A DNA stretch of 64,000 nt. Source: RAM1 sp041905405 (GTDB taxonomy: Bacteria > Pseudomonadota > Gammaproteobacteria > Burkholderiales > Burkholderiaceae_C). Where the stretch lies: the NCBI GenBank assembly GCA_041905405.1, contig JAYRLC010000010.1, positions 43,642-107,641 of the forward strand, read 5' to 3'. This document shows, one piece after another, positions 48,398 through 57,800 of this stretch (the first letter of the stretch is position 1; each line of letters starts with the position of its first letter). A model generated the notes under the pieces. The model was not told the origin of the DNA, made no database searches, and saw nothing but the letters and a program-made list of their open reading frames with translations. A program made the position numbers and the translations under genes.

Positions 48398-49300
48398 TCA
48401 GTCGAGCAGGAAAGAGACCACCGCCTCCACCTGATCGATCGCAACCAGAGTGGGCGCATGGCCGACGCCAGCCAGCTCGACCAGCCGCGCATGCGGCCCG
48501 CGCTGCGTCATGGCCTGCGCGGTCTCACGCGACAGCAGGTCGGAGTCGGCGCCCCGGATGAGCAGCGTCTGCGCCTTTATGTTGTCAAACAGTTGCCAGA
48601 GCGCGGATTCGCCCTGGGCGGCGACCTCCTGCGTCACGGTGCGGAACGGCACCGCGATCGCGGGGTCGTAGTGCAGCGTCAGCGCACCGCCGTCCAGTGG
48701 CCGCACCATGGCGCGCGACAGGTCCAGCCACTGCTGCGGTGTGTGCGGCCCGAAGCTGGTGGAGACGGCCCACATGGCGTCGGCCGCCTGCTGCAGCGAC
48801 GCAAACCGCGTGGGCTGGCCCAGGTAGGTGCCGATACGCTGCAAAGCCTGCCACTGGATCACAGGCCCGACGTCGTTGAGCAACAGCTTGCGCGGCGACG
48901 CCGGCAGCGGCAGGCCTGGCGTGCCGCAGACGGCCATGCCGATCAGGCCACCCATGCTGGTGCCTACCCAGTCCAATGCCGTGATCGGTGCATGGCCATG
49001 CAGATGCGCCAGCAAGGTGAGCATGTCCGCGGCATATTGGGGCAACTGGTAGCCCATGGGGTCCTTGAGCCATTCGCTTTGCCCACGGCCGGCAACGTCG
49101 GGGCACACGACACGCAGCGCGCCGCCGGCGCGGGCCACCAGCGCGCGCGCCAGCACATCGAAGTCGCGCCCCTGGCGCGACAGGCCGTGCACGCACACCA
49201 CTACGTGGCCCGCGGCCGCGTCGCCCCACTGCCACCACGCCATGCGGTGGCTGCCGGTGGCGTCGGGACAGGGTACGTAGTTCAGCGTAGGCTCGGTCAT
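48398..49300 (-). CDS. alpha/beta-fold hydrolase
   Basis: A 300-residue hydrolase. It has the strand VVVCVHGLSRQGRDFD, the DVAGRGQSEWL turn, the nucleophile elbow DWVGTSMGGLIGMAV, the acid in LIRGADSDLLS and the histidine in AGVGHAPTL. Cytosolic (no signal peptide). The ATG at 49300 starts TEPTLNYVPCPDATGSHRMA, a leader common in this family. Substrate unknown. It precedes relA by 18 bp and may share its transcript. Divergent from bdhA. Confidence 0.82.
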   Translation of the reverse strand: MTEPTLNYVPCPDATGSHRMAWWQWGDAAAGHVVVCVHGLSRQGRDFDVLARALVARAGGALRVVCPDVAGRGQSEWLKDPMGYQLPQYAADMLTLLAHLHGHAPITALDWVGTSMGGLIGMAVCGTPGLPLPASPRKLLLNDVGPVIQWQALQRIGTYLGQPTRFASLQQAADAMWAVSTSFGPHTPQQWLDLSRAMVRPLDGGALTLHYDPAIAVPFRTVTQEVAAQGESALWQLFDNIKAQTLLIRGADSDLLSRETAQAMTQRGPHARLVELAGVGHAPTLVAIDQVEAVVSFLLD

Positions 49301-49397
49301 GGTGCAATCTGCGGTGAAACGGACGTGAAACACGCGGCTCGATAATTGCTGCGCACGTCCATTCCAAGGCACTGTAATTCAATCTGGAGACCCGCAA

Positions 49398-50168
49398 ATG
49401 CTTCAAGGAAAAACCGCCCTCGTCACCGGCTCCACCAGCGGCATCGGCCTGGGCATCGCCAAGTCGCTGGCACGCCAGGGCGCCAACATTGTGCTCAACG
49501 GCTTCGGCGACGTGGACGGCCCCAAGGCCGAGGTGGCCGCGCTGGGCGTCAAGGTCGCTTACCACGGCGCCGACATGAGCAAACCCGCCGAGATCGAGGA
49601 CATGATGAAGTTCGCCGCAGGCCAGTTCGGGCGCGTGGACATCCTGGTCAACAACGCCGGCATCCAGCACGTGGCCAATGTCGAGGATTTCCCGATCGAG
49701 AAGTGGGACGCGGTCATTGCGATCAACCTGTCCAGCGCCTTCCACGCCACGCGCCTGGCCCTGCCCGCCATGAAGGCCGCCAACTGGGGGCGCATCATCA
49801 ACGTCGCGTCGGTGCATGGCCTGGTGGCCTCGGCGCAGAAGTCGGCGTATGTCGCAGCCAAGCACGGCATCGTCGGCCTGACCAAGGTCACCGCGCTCGA
49901 AAACGCGACGACCGGCGTGACCTGCAATGCGATCTGCCCCGGCTGGGTGCTGACCCCGCTGGTCCAGAAGCAGGTGGACGCCCGCGCCGCCGCCAACAAC
50001 TGGACCAACGAGCAGGCCACCACCGAGCTGCTGAAGGAAAAAGAGCCTTCGCTGCAGTTCACCACGCCCGAGGAGCTGGGCGAACTCGCGGTGTTCTTCT
50101 GCTCCCCCGCCGGCAACAACGTGCGCGGGGTCGCATGGAATATGGACGGCGGCTGGGCTGCGCAGTAG
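49398..50168 (+). CDS. bdhA: 3-hydroxybutyrate dehydrogenase
   Basis: A 256-residue SDR interconverting 3-hydroxybutyrate and acetoacetate with NAD, used to recover carbon from polyhydroxybutyrate. Cofactor motif VTGSTSGIGLGIAKSL, NNAG in DILVNNAGIQHV, catalytic Y151 and K155 in SAYVAAKHGIVG, and the substrate-pocket segment CPGWVLTPLVQKQ, characteristic of this enzyme. CTGGAGACCC precedes the ATG. Consistent with phaR 3.5 kb away. Confidence 0.93.
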   Translation: MLQGKTALVTGSTSGIGLGIAKSLARQGANIVLNGFGDVDGPKAEVAALGVKVAYHGADMSKPAEIEDMMKFAAGQFGRVDILVNNAGIQHVANVEDFPIEKWDAVIAINLSSAFHATRLALPAMKAANWGRIINVASVHGLVASAQKSAYVAAKHGIVGLTKVTALENATTGVTCNAICPGWVLTPLVQKQVDARAAANNWTNEQATTELLKEKEPSLQFTTPEELGELAVFFCSPAGNNVRGVAWNMDGGWAAQ

Positions 50169-50891
50169 TTACTTCAGCTGCACCGACCCCGACACCGTCA
50201 CCATGACGGTGCTCTTGCCGGCCTCGACCGGCACAGGCATGTCGGCCGCGGCGGCCTTGGCCTCCATGGCCATCATGCGCGGACGCGGAAAGCCGGGGTC
50301 GTTCGCATTTACCGAGACCTCGCGCAGCGTATAGCCGGTAAAGCCGAAGCCCGCGGCCAGTTCGCCGGCCTTGGCCCTGAAACGGTCGATGGCCTGCTTC
50401 TGCGCATCGGTCTCGACCTGGGCGCGGCGCTCACGGCTCAGGCCGAAACCCACGTTGGCCAGCGTCAGGCCCTGGATCTTGCCGGCCGCGCTGGTGATGC
50501 GCGGAAAGTCGCGGCCTTCCAGCACCAGTTCAGCGCTACCCTGCCAACCACTGATCTTGCCGTCCTTGTTATGGCGGGGGTACAGGCTGAAGTTGCCGGT
50601 GCGCACATCCATCTGGCCTGGCGCGGCGGTCTTGCGCGCTTCGGCCAATGCGGCATCCAGCACCACCTTGAGCTGGTTTTGCACGGTGGCGGCGTCGGCG
50701 CCTTCGCGCACGGTGCTCAGCGTCATGACGAGCAGGTCCTGCTGCACGTCCACCGTGCCGCTGGCTGAAAGCTGCAGCACGTTCTGCGGCGGGGCCCAGG
50801 GCGGCGCCGTTTGCGCCATCAAAGGCGTGCAGGCCGCCACAAGGGCACACGTGGCCGCGAGCCTGGAGGCGCTGGGAAGGAATCGGGTCAT
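50169..50891 (-). CDS. SIMPL (DUF541) domain periplasmic protein
   Basis: A 240-residue protein with a signal peptide (RLAATCALVAACTPLMA, cleavage near QTAP) and a SIMPL/DUF541 domain: LQLSASGTVDVQQDLLVMTL (20 residues), then QVETDAQKQAIDRFRAKAGE and the C-terminal VMVTVSGSVQ strand. The family includes E. coli YggE, linked to oxidative stress protection. The start is ATG 50891. The stop abuts the bdhA stop (convergent). Confidence 0.85.
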   Translation of the reverse strand: MTRFLPSASRLAATCALVAACTPLMAQTAPPWAPPQNVLQLSASGTVDVQQDLLVMTLSTVREGADAATVQNQLKVVLDAALAEARKTAAPGQMDVRTGNFSLYPRHNKDGKISGWQGSAELVLEGRDFPRITSAAGKIQGLTLANVGFGLSRERRAQVETDAQKQAIDRFRAKAGELAAGFGFTGYTLREVSVNANDPGFPRPRMMAMEAKAAAADMPVPVEAGKSTVMVTVSGSVQLK

Positions 50892-50968
50892 TGAAGATCT
50901 CCCATGAATGACTTCAGAAAACGCAAAGCCATGGTAGCCGCGCAGCCGCGTGCCATGTTGTGCGCGCC

Positions 50969-51232
50969 TCAGGGCCTGGCGGGCCTGACCGCCGGCCGGC
51001 TGACCTGCTGGCGCAGGAACTGGCGCAGTTCCTGCCGCTCCTGCGGCGACAGGCTGCGCGGCGCGGAGGCCTCGCCGCCCTTGAGCCGGACAGTTGAACG
51101 CAGGTCCGGCGCGGCCTGGCGCGGGACAGCCGCAGCGCCTCCCATCAGCGGCGCCGAATCTGCCGGCACCGGCTGTGCCAGCGCCCCCACCGCGCCGCTC
51201 ACAACAAGAAAAGACAACAGGTTTCTTGACAT
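50969..51232 (-). CDS. small secreted protein, 87 aa
   Basis: A signal peptide (LLSFLVVSGAVGALAQ) precedes an Ala/Pro-rich stretch and a C-terminal helix APRSLSPQERQELRQFLRQ, which carries several Arg and Gln. I do not recognise a family; short proteins with this S-P-x-E-R-x-x-L-R-x-x-L pattern are common in Burkholderiales. ATG 51232 is chosen for the signal peptide. Divergent from the OmpR-type regulator across 168 bp. Confidence 0.6.
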   Translation of the reverse strand: MSRNLLSFLVVSGAVGALAQPVPADSAPLMGGAAAVPRQAAPDLRSTVRLKGGEASAPRSLSPQERQELRQFLRQQVSRPAVRPARP

Positions 51233-51400
51233 AGATAAAGCATTGAACGGCCCGGGCCACGCCGGGTTCACATCGCGCAAGTGAAGTGCTTGCTGCGTCG
51301 GGCAACATTTGTAACACTATGTCAAGCCCCCCGGGAAATCCCGCACAGCTTTTGCCAAGCCCTTCAGAATCGGCTCTGTTACATATTTCGTTGGAGCAAC

Positions 51401-52132
51401 ATGAACCAAGCAGCAGCCCGAACCGACAAGATCATGGTGGTCGATGACGATGCACGCATCCGCGACCTGCTTCGCCGCTACCTGACGCAAGAAGGGTTCG
51501 AGGTGATCCTGGCCGAAGACGGCAAGGCCTTGAACCGGTTGATGCTGCGTGAGACGGCCGACCTCATCGTGCTGGACCTGATGATGCCCGGGGAAGACGG
51601 CCTGTCGATCTGCCGCCGCCTGCGCGCCGCCAATGACCGCACGCCCATCATCATGCTGACCGCCAAGGGCGAGGATGTGGACCGCATCGTGGGCCTGGAA
51701 GTCGGCGCCGACGACTACCTGGGCAAACCCTTCAACCCCCGCGAACTGCTGGCCCGCGTGCACGCCGTGCTGCGTCGCCGGCCCGCACAGGAAGCGCCCG
51801 GCGCGCCGTCCAGCGACAACGAGGTCGTCACCTTCGGCCCCTTTGCCTTCGATCTGGGCGCCCGCACACTGCACAAGAACGGCGAGGAACTGCCCTTGAC
51901 CACCGGCGAGTTCGCCATGCTCAAGGCGCTGGTGCGCCACCCGCGCCAGCCGCTGTCGCGCGAAAAGCTCGCGCAGCTGGCCCGTGGCCGTGAGTTCGAG
52001 CCTTTTGACCGAAGCCTGGACGTGCAGGTGTCGCGCCTGCGCAAACTCGTCGAGGTGGACCCCGCCGCTCCGCGCTATATTCAAACGGTCTGGGGAGTGG
52101 GCTACGTTTTCGTTCCGGACGGAGCAGGCTGA
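51401..52132 (+). CDS. ompR: OmpR-family response regulator
   Basis: A 243-residue regulator. Receiver domain with acidic pocket VVDDDARIRDLLRRY, phospho-acceptor D59 in VLDLMMPGEDGLS, TAKGEDVDRIVGLE and the K in GADDYLGKPFNPREL. A winged-helix output domain follows (LTTGEFAMLKALVRHPRQ, RSLDVQVSRLRKLVEVD, TVWGVGYVFVP). The partner kinase is 62 bp downstream. This matches the OmpR/EnvZ (RisA/RisS-like) pair of Burkholderiales, usually osmolarity or pH linked. GGAGCAAC precedes the ATG. Upstream GTAACA (51311-51316) and TGTTAC (51377-51382) form opposed half-sites. Confidence 0.92.
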   Translation: MNQAAARTDKIMVVDDDARIRDLLRRYLTQEGFEVILAEDGKALNRLMLRETADLIVLDLMMPGEDGLSICRRLRAANDRTPIIMLTAKGEDVDRIVGLEVGADDYLGKPFNPRELLARVHAVLRRRPAQEAPGAPSSDNEVVTFGPFAFDLGARTLHKNGEELPLTTGEFAMLKALVRHPRQPLSREKLAQLARGREFEPFDRSLDVQVSRLRKLVEVDPAAPRYIQTVWGVGYVFVPDGAG

Positions 52133-52194
52133 TCGCTCCGGCCCGTTGCCCTACCCCGGCACCACACGCACAATCACAGCCGGGGTAAGACACT

Positions 52195-53604
52195 TTGATT
52201 CGCGCCGTCACCACCAGCATCGACGCCACGGGGCCCGCCCCGCTGGAAACCGCGCCGGCGCCGCTTGAAATGCGGCCCCGCGTGGGCCTGAGCCTGTTCT
52301 GGCGTACCTTTTTTCTGCTTGCCCTGCTGCTGATCGGCAGTATCGTGGCCTGGCTGCAGACCTTCCGTTCGCTCGAATTCGAGCCCCGCGCCGTACAGAC
52401 GGCCCAGCAGATTGCATCTTTGGTGAACCTGAGCCGCGCGGCGCTTGTGCACTCCGACGCCATTGCCCGTGTGTCACTCATCAAGACGCTGGCCGACCAG
52501 GAAGGCGTACGCATCCTGCCCCGCGAACCGGGCGACAAGTTCGATCTGTTCGACCCCGACGCGCTGGATGAGCGCGTTGTGGACGAGCTCGTGTCCCGCC
52601 TGGGCAAGGGCACGGTGGTGGCCAGCATCGTCAACAACGAACCCGGCCTGTGGGTGGGCTTCAAGATCGACGGCGATGCCTACTGGCTGCTGATGGACCG
52701 CAACCGGTTCACGCCGGTGGGTGGCAAGACCTGGCTGATATGGCTGGTGATCGCCGCCGCCCTGTCACTGGCGGGTTCGGCCGTGATCGCGCGGCTCATC
52801 AACCGGCCGCTCAAGCAGTTGTCGTTCGCTGCCAGCCGGGTGCGCGATGGTGATTTCGACGCCAGCCGCCTGGACGAGAAGGCCGTGACCAGCGAAATCC
52901 GCGAGGTCAACATCGGCTTCAACCGCATGGCCCAGCAGCTTGCCAAGATCGAGCAGGACCGCGCCGTCATGCTGGCCGGCATCTCGCACGACCTGCGCAC
53001 GCCGCTGGCCCGGCTGCGGCTGGAAACCGAGATGAGCGTCGTCGACCAGGATGCGCGCGACCACATGGCCGCAGACATTGACCAGCTCGACGCCATCATC
53101 GACAAGTTCCTGGATTACGCGCGGCCCGACCATGCAGAGCTCAAGCCCGTGCTGCTCAACGACGTGATCGAAGCGTGCCTGTACGCCGTGCAGGACCAGG
53201 GCGACATGCGCATCAACCTGGACGTGTCCAAGGGCCTGTACGTGCTGGCGGACGAGGTTGAACTCGCCCGCGTCCTGTCCAACCTGATCGAAAACGCGCG
53301 CCGTTACGGCAAGACGCCGGAGACCGGCATTGCCGTGGTGGACATCGCAGCCAAGTCACGCGGCGAATGGGTGCTGCTGAAGGTGCGCGACCATGGCATG
53401 GGCGTGTCGGCTGAAACCTTGCCCAACCTGGTCAAGCCGTTCTTCCGGGGTGACGCAGCCCGCACGGCCGCGACCGGCGCGGGGCTGGGCCTGGCCATCG
53501 TGGACAAGACGGTGCAGCGCATGGGCGGGATTTTTGCGCTGGCCAACACCACCTCGGGTGGCCTGGCCGCCCACATCAAGCTTCAGAAGTCGCCGCCGCC
53601 CTGA
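52195..53604 (+). CDS. envZ: EnvZ/RisS-like sensor histidine kinase
   Basis: A 469-residue inner-membrane kinase. Two membrane helices (about 34-55 and 177-203) flank a periplasmic domain of about 120 residues. Then come a HAMP, a HisKA domain with the histidine in LAGISHDLRTPLARLRL (near residue 265), an N-box NLIENARRYGKTP and G-boxes DHGMGVSAET and GAGLGLAIVDKTV. Start is probably TTG 52195 after GGGGTAAG; ATG 52270 would lose 25 non-conserved residues. It phosphorylates the upstream OmpR-type regulator. The last 22 bp overlap the convergent ispF. Confidence 0.9.
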   Translation: MIRAVTTSIDATGPAPLETAPAPLEMRPRVGLSLFWRTFFLLALLLIGSIVAWLQTFRSLEFEPRAVQTAQQIASLVNLSRAALVHSDAIARVSLIKTLADQEGVRILPREPGDKFDLFDPDALDERVVDELVSRLGKGTVVASIVNNEPGLWVGFKIDGDAYWLLMDRNRFTPVGGKTWLIWLVIAAALSLAGSAVIARLINRPLKQLSFAASRVRDGDFDASRLDEKAVTSEIREVNIGFNRMAQQLAKIEQDRAVMLAGISHDLRTPLARLRLETEMSVVDQDARDHMAADIDQLDAIIDKFLDYARPDHAELKPVLLNDVIEACLYAVQDQGDMRINLDVSKGLYVLADEVELARVLSNLIENARRYGKTPETGIAVVDIAAKSRGEWVLLKVRDHGMGVSAETLPNLVKPFFRGDAARTAATGAGLGLAIVDKTVQRMGGIFALANTTSGGLAAHIKLQKSPPP

Positions 53605-54089
53605 GCCGAGGCGCCGCGGGCCAGCAGCACGACCGCTCGCGCTTCAATGCTTTGGCCCAGACCGACGGGGCCGAGCTTTTCGGCCGTCTTGGCCTTCACG
53701 TTGACCTGATCCACCGCAATACCGAGCGCCGCCGCCACGGCCGCACGCATGGCGGCGATATGCGGCGCCAGACGCGGCGCCTGGGCGATGACGGTGCTGT
53801 CCACGTTGCCCACCTGCCAGCCCACCTCGCGCACGCGGCGCATCGCTTCCGTGAGCAGCACGGCGGAATCGGCGCCCTTGAATCGCGCGTCGGTATCGGG
53901 AAAGTGGGTGCCGATGTCCCCCAGGCCCGCGGCGCCCAGCAGCGCGTCGGTGATCGCGTGCAGCAGCACGTCGGCATCCGAATGGCCGAGCAGGCCCCGG
54001 TCGAACGGAATGAGCACGCCACCGATGACGAGCCGGCGCCCGGGCACCAGCGCATGCACGTCCCAGCCCTCACCCACACGTATGTTCAT
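53583..54089 (-). CDS. ispF: 2-C-methyl-D-erythritol 2,4-cyclodiphosphate synthase
   Basis: A 168-residue trimeric MEP-pathway enzyme. Zn ligands lie in RVGEGWDVHALVPG and LLGHSDADVLLHAITDAL; DIGTHFPDTD and the C-terminal KTAEKLGPVGLGQSIEARAV (20 residues) are standard. It overlaps ispD by 20 bp. Its product goes to IspG/H and ends in IPP for UppS. Confidence 0.96.
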   Translation of the reverse strand: MNIRVGEGWDVHALVPGRRLVIGGVLIPFDRGLLGHSDADVLLHAITDALLGAAGLGDIGTHFPDTDARFKGADSAVLLTEAMRRVREVGWQVGNVDSTVIAQAPRLAPHIAAMRAAVAAALGIAVDQVNVKAKTAEKLGPVGLGQSIEARAVVLLARGASAQGGGDF

Positions 54090-54816
54090 GGTTTTCCTGT
54101 TGCCCGCGCTGGCGCTGGCGAAGGACGGCCTCGGCCAGCGCGAAGTCGTCGGGGTACGTTACCTTGAAATTCTGCGCGCCGCCGGGCACCAGCAAGGGGC
54201 GGTGGCCCAGGGCCTCGACGGCGCCTGCCTCGTCGGTCACGGCATCGCCGGCCTGCGCCAGCGCATCCAGCAGCATGCCGATGCGAAACATCTGCGGCGT
54301 CTGTGCCAGCCATTTTCCGCTGCGGTCCACGGTGCCGGCCACGCGCCCCCCCTCTTCGCTCTTGAGCGTGTCGGCCAGCCGGTGGGCCAGCAGCCCGCCC
54401 ACGGCGTCCTGCGCACAGGCGTCGATGAGGCCGTCGATCAGCGCGGGGGTGACCAGGCAGCGCGCCGCATCATGGACCAGCGCCCAGTCGTGCGGGGCGG
54501 CGCCCTGCGCCAACAACGCGGTCAACCCGTTTCGCACGCTTGCCGCCCGTGTGGTGCCGCCGCAGTCCGCTATCAAAAAAGGAGCGTTCAGGTCGTTCAG
54601 GAAGTCGTCGCCGGGCGCCACCACGACCAGGCAGCGCGCAAGCCGGGCCACGCCCGCGAACGCGGCCAGCGTATGGCGCACCATGGGTTGGCCCGCCACC
54701 GGCTGGTACTGCTTGGGAACGGCGGTTCCCGCACGGCTGCCCGTGCCCGCGCACGGAATGACCGCGAAGAAACGCGCCGGGGCGGACGGGACGGATGGAG
54801 ATGTGCTGACAGGCAT
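54070..54816 (-). CDS. ispD: 2-C-methyl-D-erythritol 4-phosphate cytidylyltransferase
   Basis: A 248-residue nucleotidyltransferase. The CTP loop FFAVIPCAGTGSRAGTAVPK (20 residues) carries the family's signature; RAASVRNGLTALLAQ, VHDAARCLVTPALID and VTDEAGAVEALGH are further core segments. ATG 54816 (PVSTSPSVPS) is preferred over a longer frame that would run into the mfd promoter. It overlaps ispF. Divergent from mfd with 75 bp between. Confidence 0.95.
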   Translation of the reverse strand: MPVSTSPSVPSAPARFFAVIPCAGTGSRAGTAVPKQYQPVAGQPMVRHTLAAFAGVARLARCLVVVAPGDDFLNDLNAPFLIADCGGTTRAASVRNGLTALLAQGAAPHDWALVHDAARCLVTPALIDGLIDACAQDAVGGLLAHRLADTLKSEEGGRVAGTVDRSGKWLAQTPQMFRIGMLLDALAQAGDAVTDEAGAVEALGHRPLLVPGGAQNFKVTYPDDFALAEAVLRQRQRGQQENHEHTCG

Positions 54817-54891
54817 GGGCAGGTGCCATTCTAAAATCGTGGCTTCACACCCCACCCTTTGCAGGCGCGGGGTGTTCGCCATTTTTGCGCC

Positions 54892-57800
54892 ATGGATCTA
54901 CCCAAACTCACTGCCGGCAAACGCTTCACCCTGCCCCGCCCCGCGGGTTCCGCCGATGCCCTGCTGCTGGCACAGCTCGCCACCCGCGAAAAGGCGGCCG
55001 GCAAGCTCACGGCCATCGTCACGGCCGACGCCACCGATGCGCAGCGGCTCATCGACGAGCTGGCCTTCTTTGCGCCGGATATCCGCACGGCCCTGTTCCC
55101 CGACTGGGAAACGCTGCCCTACGACAGCTTTTCGCCGCACCAGGACCTGATCAGCGAACGGCTGGCCACGCTGTGGCGCATTTCCCAGAAGGACAAGGAC
55201 ACGGGGGCCGACGTGGTACTGGTACCCGCCACCACGGCGCTGTACCGCGTGGCGCCGCCGTCGTTCCTGGCGGGCTATACCTTCCATTTCAAGGTCAAGC
55301 AGAAGCTGGACGAAGCCAAGCTCAAAGGTCAACTCACGCTGGCCGGCTACAGCCATGTGACCCAGGTCGTGAGCCCGGGCGAATACGCGGTGCGCGGCGG
55401 CCTGATTGACCTGTTCCCCATGGGATCGCCGGTGCCGTACCGCGTGGACCTGTTCGACGACGAGATCGACAGCATCCGCACCTTCGACCCCGACAGCCAG
55501 CGCAGCCTGTACCCCGTGCCCGAGGTGCGCCTGTTGCCGGGCCGCGAGTTCCCCATGGACGATGCGGCGCGCGCCAAATTCCGCAGCCGCTGGCGCGAGC
55601 TTCTGGACGGTGACCCGACCCGCAGCCGCATCTATAAGGACATGGGCAACGGCGTGGCCACGGCGGGGATCGAGTATTACCTGCCGCTGTTCTTTGACCA
55701 AACGGCCACGGTGTTCGACTACCTGGGCGCCGACGCCACGGTGGTGCTGCATGGCGACCTGGAGCCGGCGTTCCAGAGGTTCTGGCAGGACACGCGCGAC
55801 CGCTACCGGCTCGTGCAGGGCGACCCCGACCGGCCGGTGCTGCCGCCGGATGCCCTGTTCCTGTCCATGGAGCAGTTCTACGCACGCTCCAACGAGCATG
55901 CCCAGCTGGCCATCCGCCCCGCCATCGAGGACGTGGCCGACAATGCGCATTTCCAGAAGCTCGGTGAGCTGTCCGTCGTGCGCGGCGCCGACGACCCGCT
56001 GGCCCGGCTGAAGGCCCATGTGCGCAATACGCAGCATCGCGTGCTGCTGCTGGCCGAAAGCGACGGCCGGCGTGAAAGCCTGCTGGACTTCGTGCGCGCG
56101 AGCCAGCTGTCACCGCCGGCCTTCGACTCGCTTGTGGAGTTCCAGGCCAGCGACGAGAAGCTGGGCATCGCCACGGCCGCCCTGGCGGCCGGATTCAGCT
56201 GGCTGGAGCCCGGCATTGACTTCGTCACCGAGACCGAGCTGTTCGCCGCCGGCCCCACCACGCGCCGCCGCAAGAAGCAGGAACAGGTCAGCGACGTCGA
56301 GGCCCTGATCAAGGACCTGAGTGAGCTGAACGTCGGCGACCCGGTCGTGCACAGCGCGCACGGCATCGGCCGCTATCTGGGCCTGATCAACATGGACCTG
56401 GGCCAGGGCAGTTCCGAATTTTTGCACCTGGAATACGCCGACAAGGCCGCGCTGTACGTGCCCGTGAGCCAGTTGCACCTGATCAGCCGCTACACCGGCG
56501 TCAGCGCCGACGAGGCGCCGCTGCACAAGCTGGGCAGTGGCCAGTGGGACAAGGCCAAGCGCAAGGCCGCCGAGCAGGTGCGCGACAGCGCGGCCGAGCT
56601 GCTCAACATCTATGCGCGCCGCGCCGCCCGCGAAGGCCACGCGTTCCGCTACAGCCCGCAGGACTACGAAACCTTTGCCACCGACTTCGGCTTTGACGAG
56701 ACGGCCGACCAGCGCGCCGCCATTCACGCGGTCATCCAGGACATGATCAGCCCGCAACCCATGGACCGCCTGGTCTGCGGCGACGTGGGCTTCGGCAAGA
56801 CCGAGGTGGCCTTGCGCGCGGCCTTCGTCGCGGTCACAGGCGGCAAGCAGGTGGCGTTCCTTGCGCCGACGACGCTGCTGGCCGAGCAGCACTACCAGAC
56901 GCTGGTGGACCGCTTCAGCAAGTGGCCGGTCAAGGTGGCCGAGGTGTCGCGCTTCCGCTCAGGCAAGGAGATCACGGCCTCCATCAAGGGCATTGCGGAC
57001 GGCAGCGTCGACATCGTGGTGGGCACGCACAAGCTGCTGAGCGAATCGACCAAGTTCAAGAACCTGGGCCTGCTCATCATCGACGAGGAGCACCGCTTCG
57101 GTGTGCGCCACAAAGAGGCCATGAAGTCCCTGCGCGCCGAGGTGGACGTGCTGACGCTCACGGCCACGCCCATCCCCCGCACGCTGGGCATGGCGCTGGA
57201 AGGCCTGCGCGACCTGAGCGTCATCGCCACCGCGCCTCAGCGACGCCTGGCGATCAAGACCTTTGTGCGCAACGAGGGCAACGGCGTGATCCGCGAGGCC
57301 GTGTTGCGGGAACTGAAGCGCGGCGGGCAGGTGTACTTCCTGCACAACGAGGTGGAAACCATCGAGAACCGCCGCGCCCGGCTCGAAGAGATATTGCCCG
57401 AGGCGCGCATCGCCGTCGCCCACGGCCAGATGCCCGAACGCGAGCTGGAGCGCGTGATGCGCGACTTCGTGGCGCAGCGCTACAACCTGCTGCTGTGCTC
57501 GACCATCATCGAGACCGGCATCGACGTACCCACGGCCAACACCATCGTCATCAGCCGCGCCGACAAGTTTGGCCTGGCGCAGTTGCACCAGCTCAGGGGA
57601 CGGGTGGGCCGCAGCCACCACCAGGCCTATGCCTACCTGATGGTCCCCGATACCGAGGGCCTGACCAAGCAGGCGGCGCAGCGGCTGGACGCAATCCAGC
57701 AGATGGAGGAACTGGGCAGCGGTTTTTACCTGGCCATGCACGACCTGGAAATCCGCGGCGCGGGCGAGGTGCTGGGCGAAAACCAGAGCGGCAACATGCT

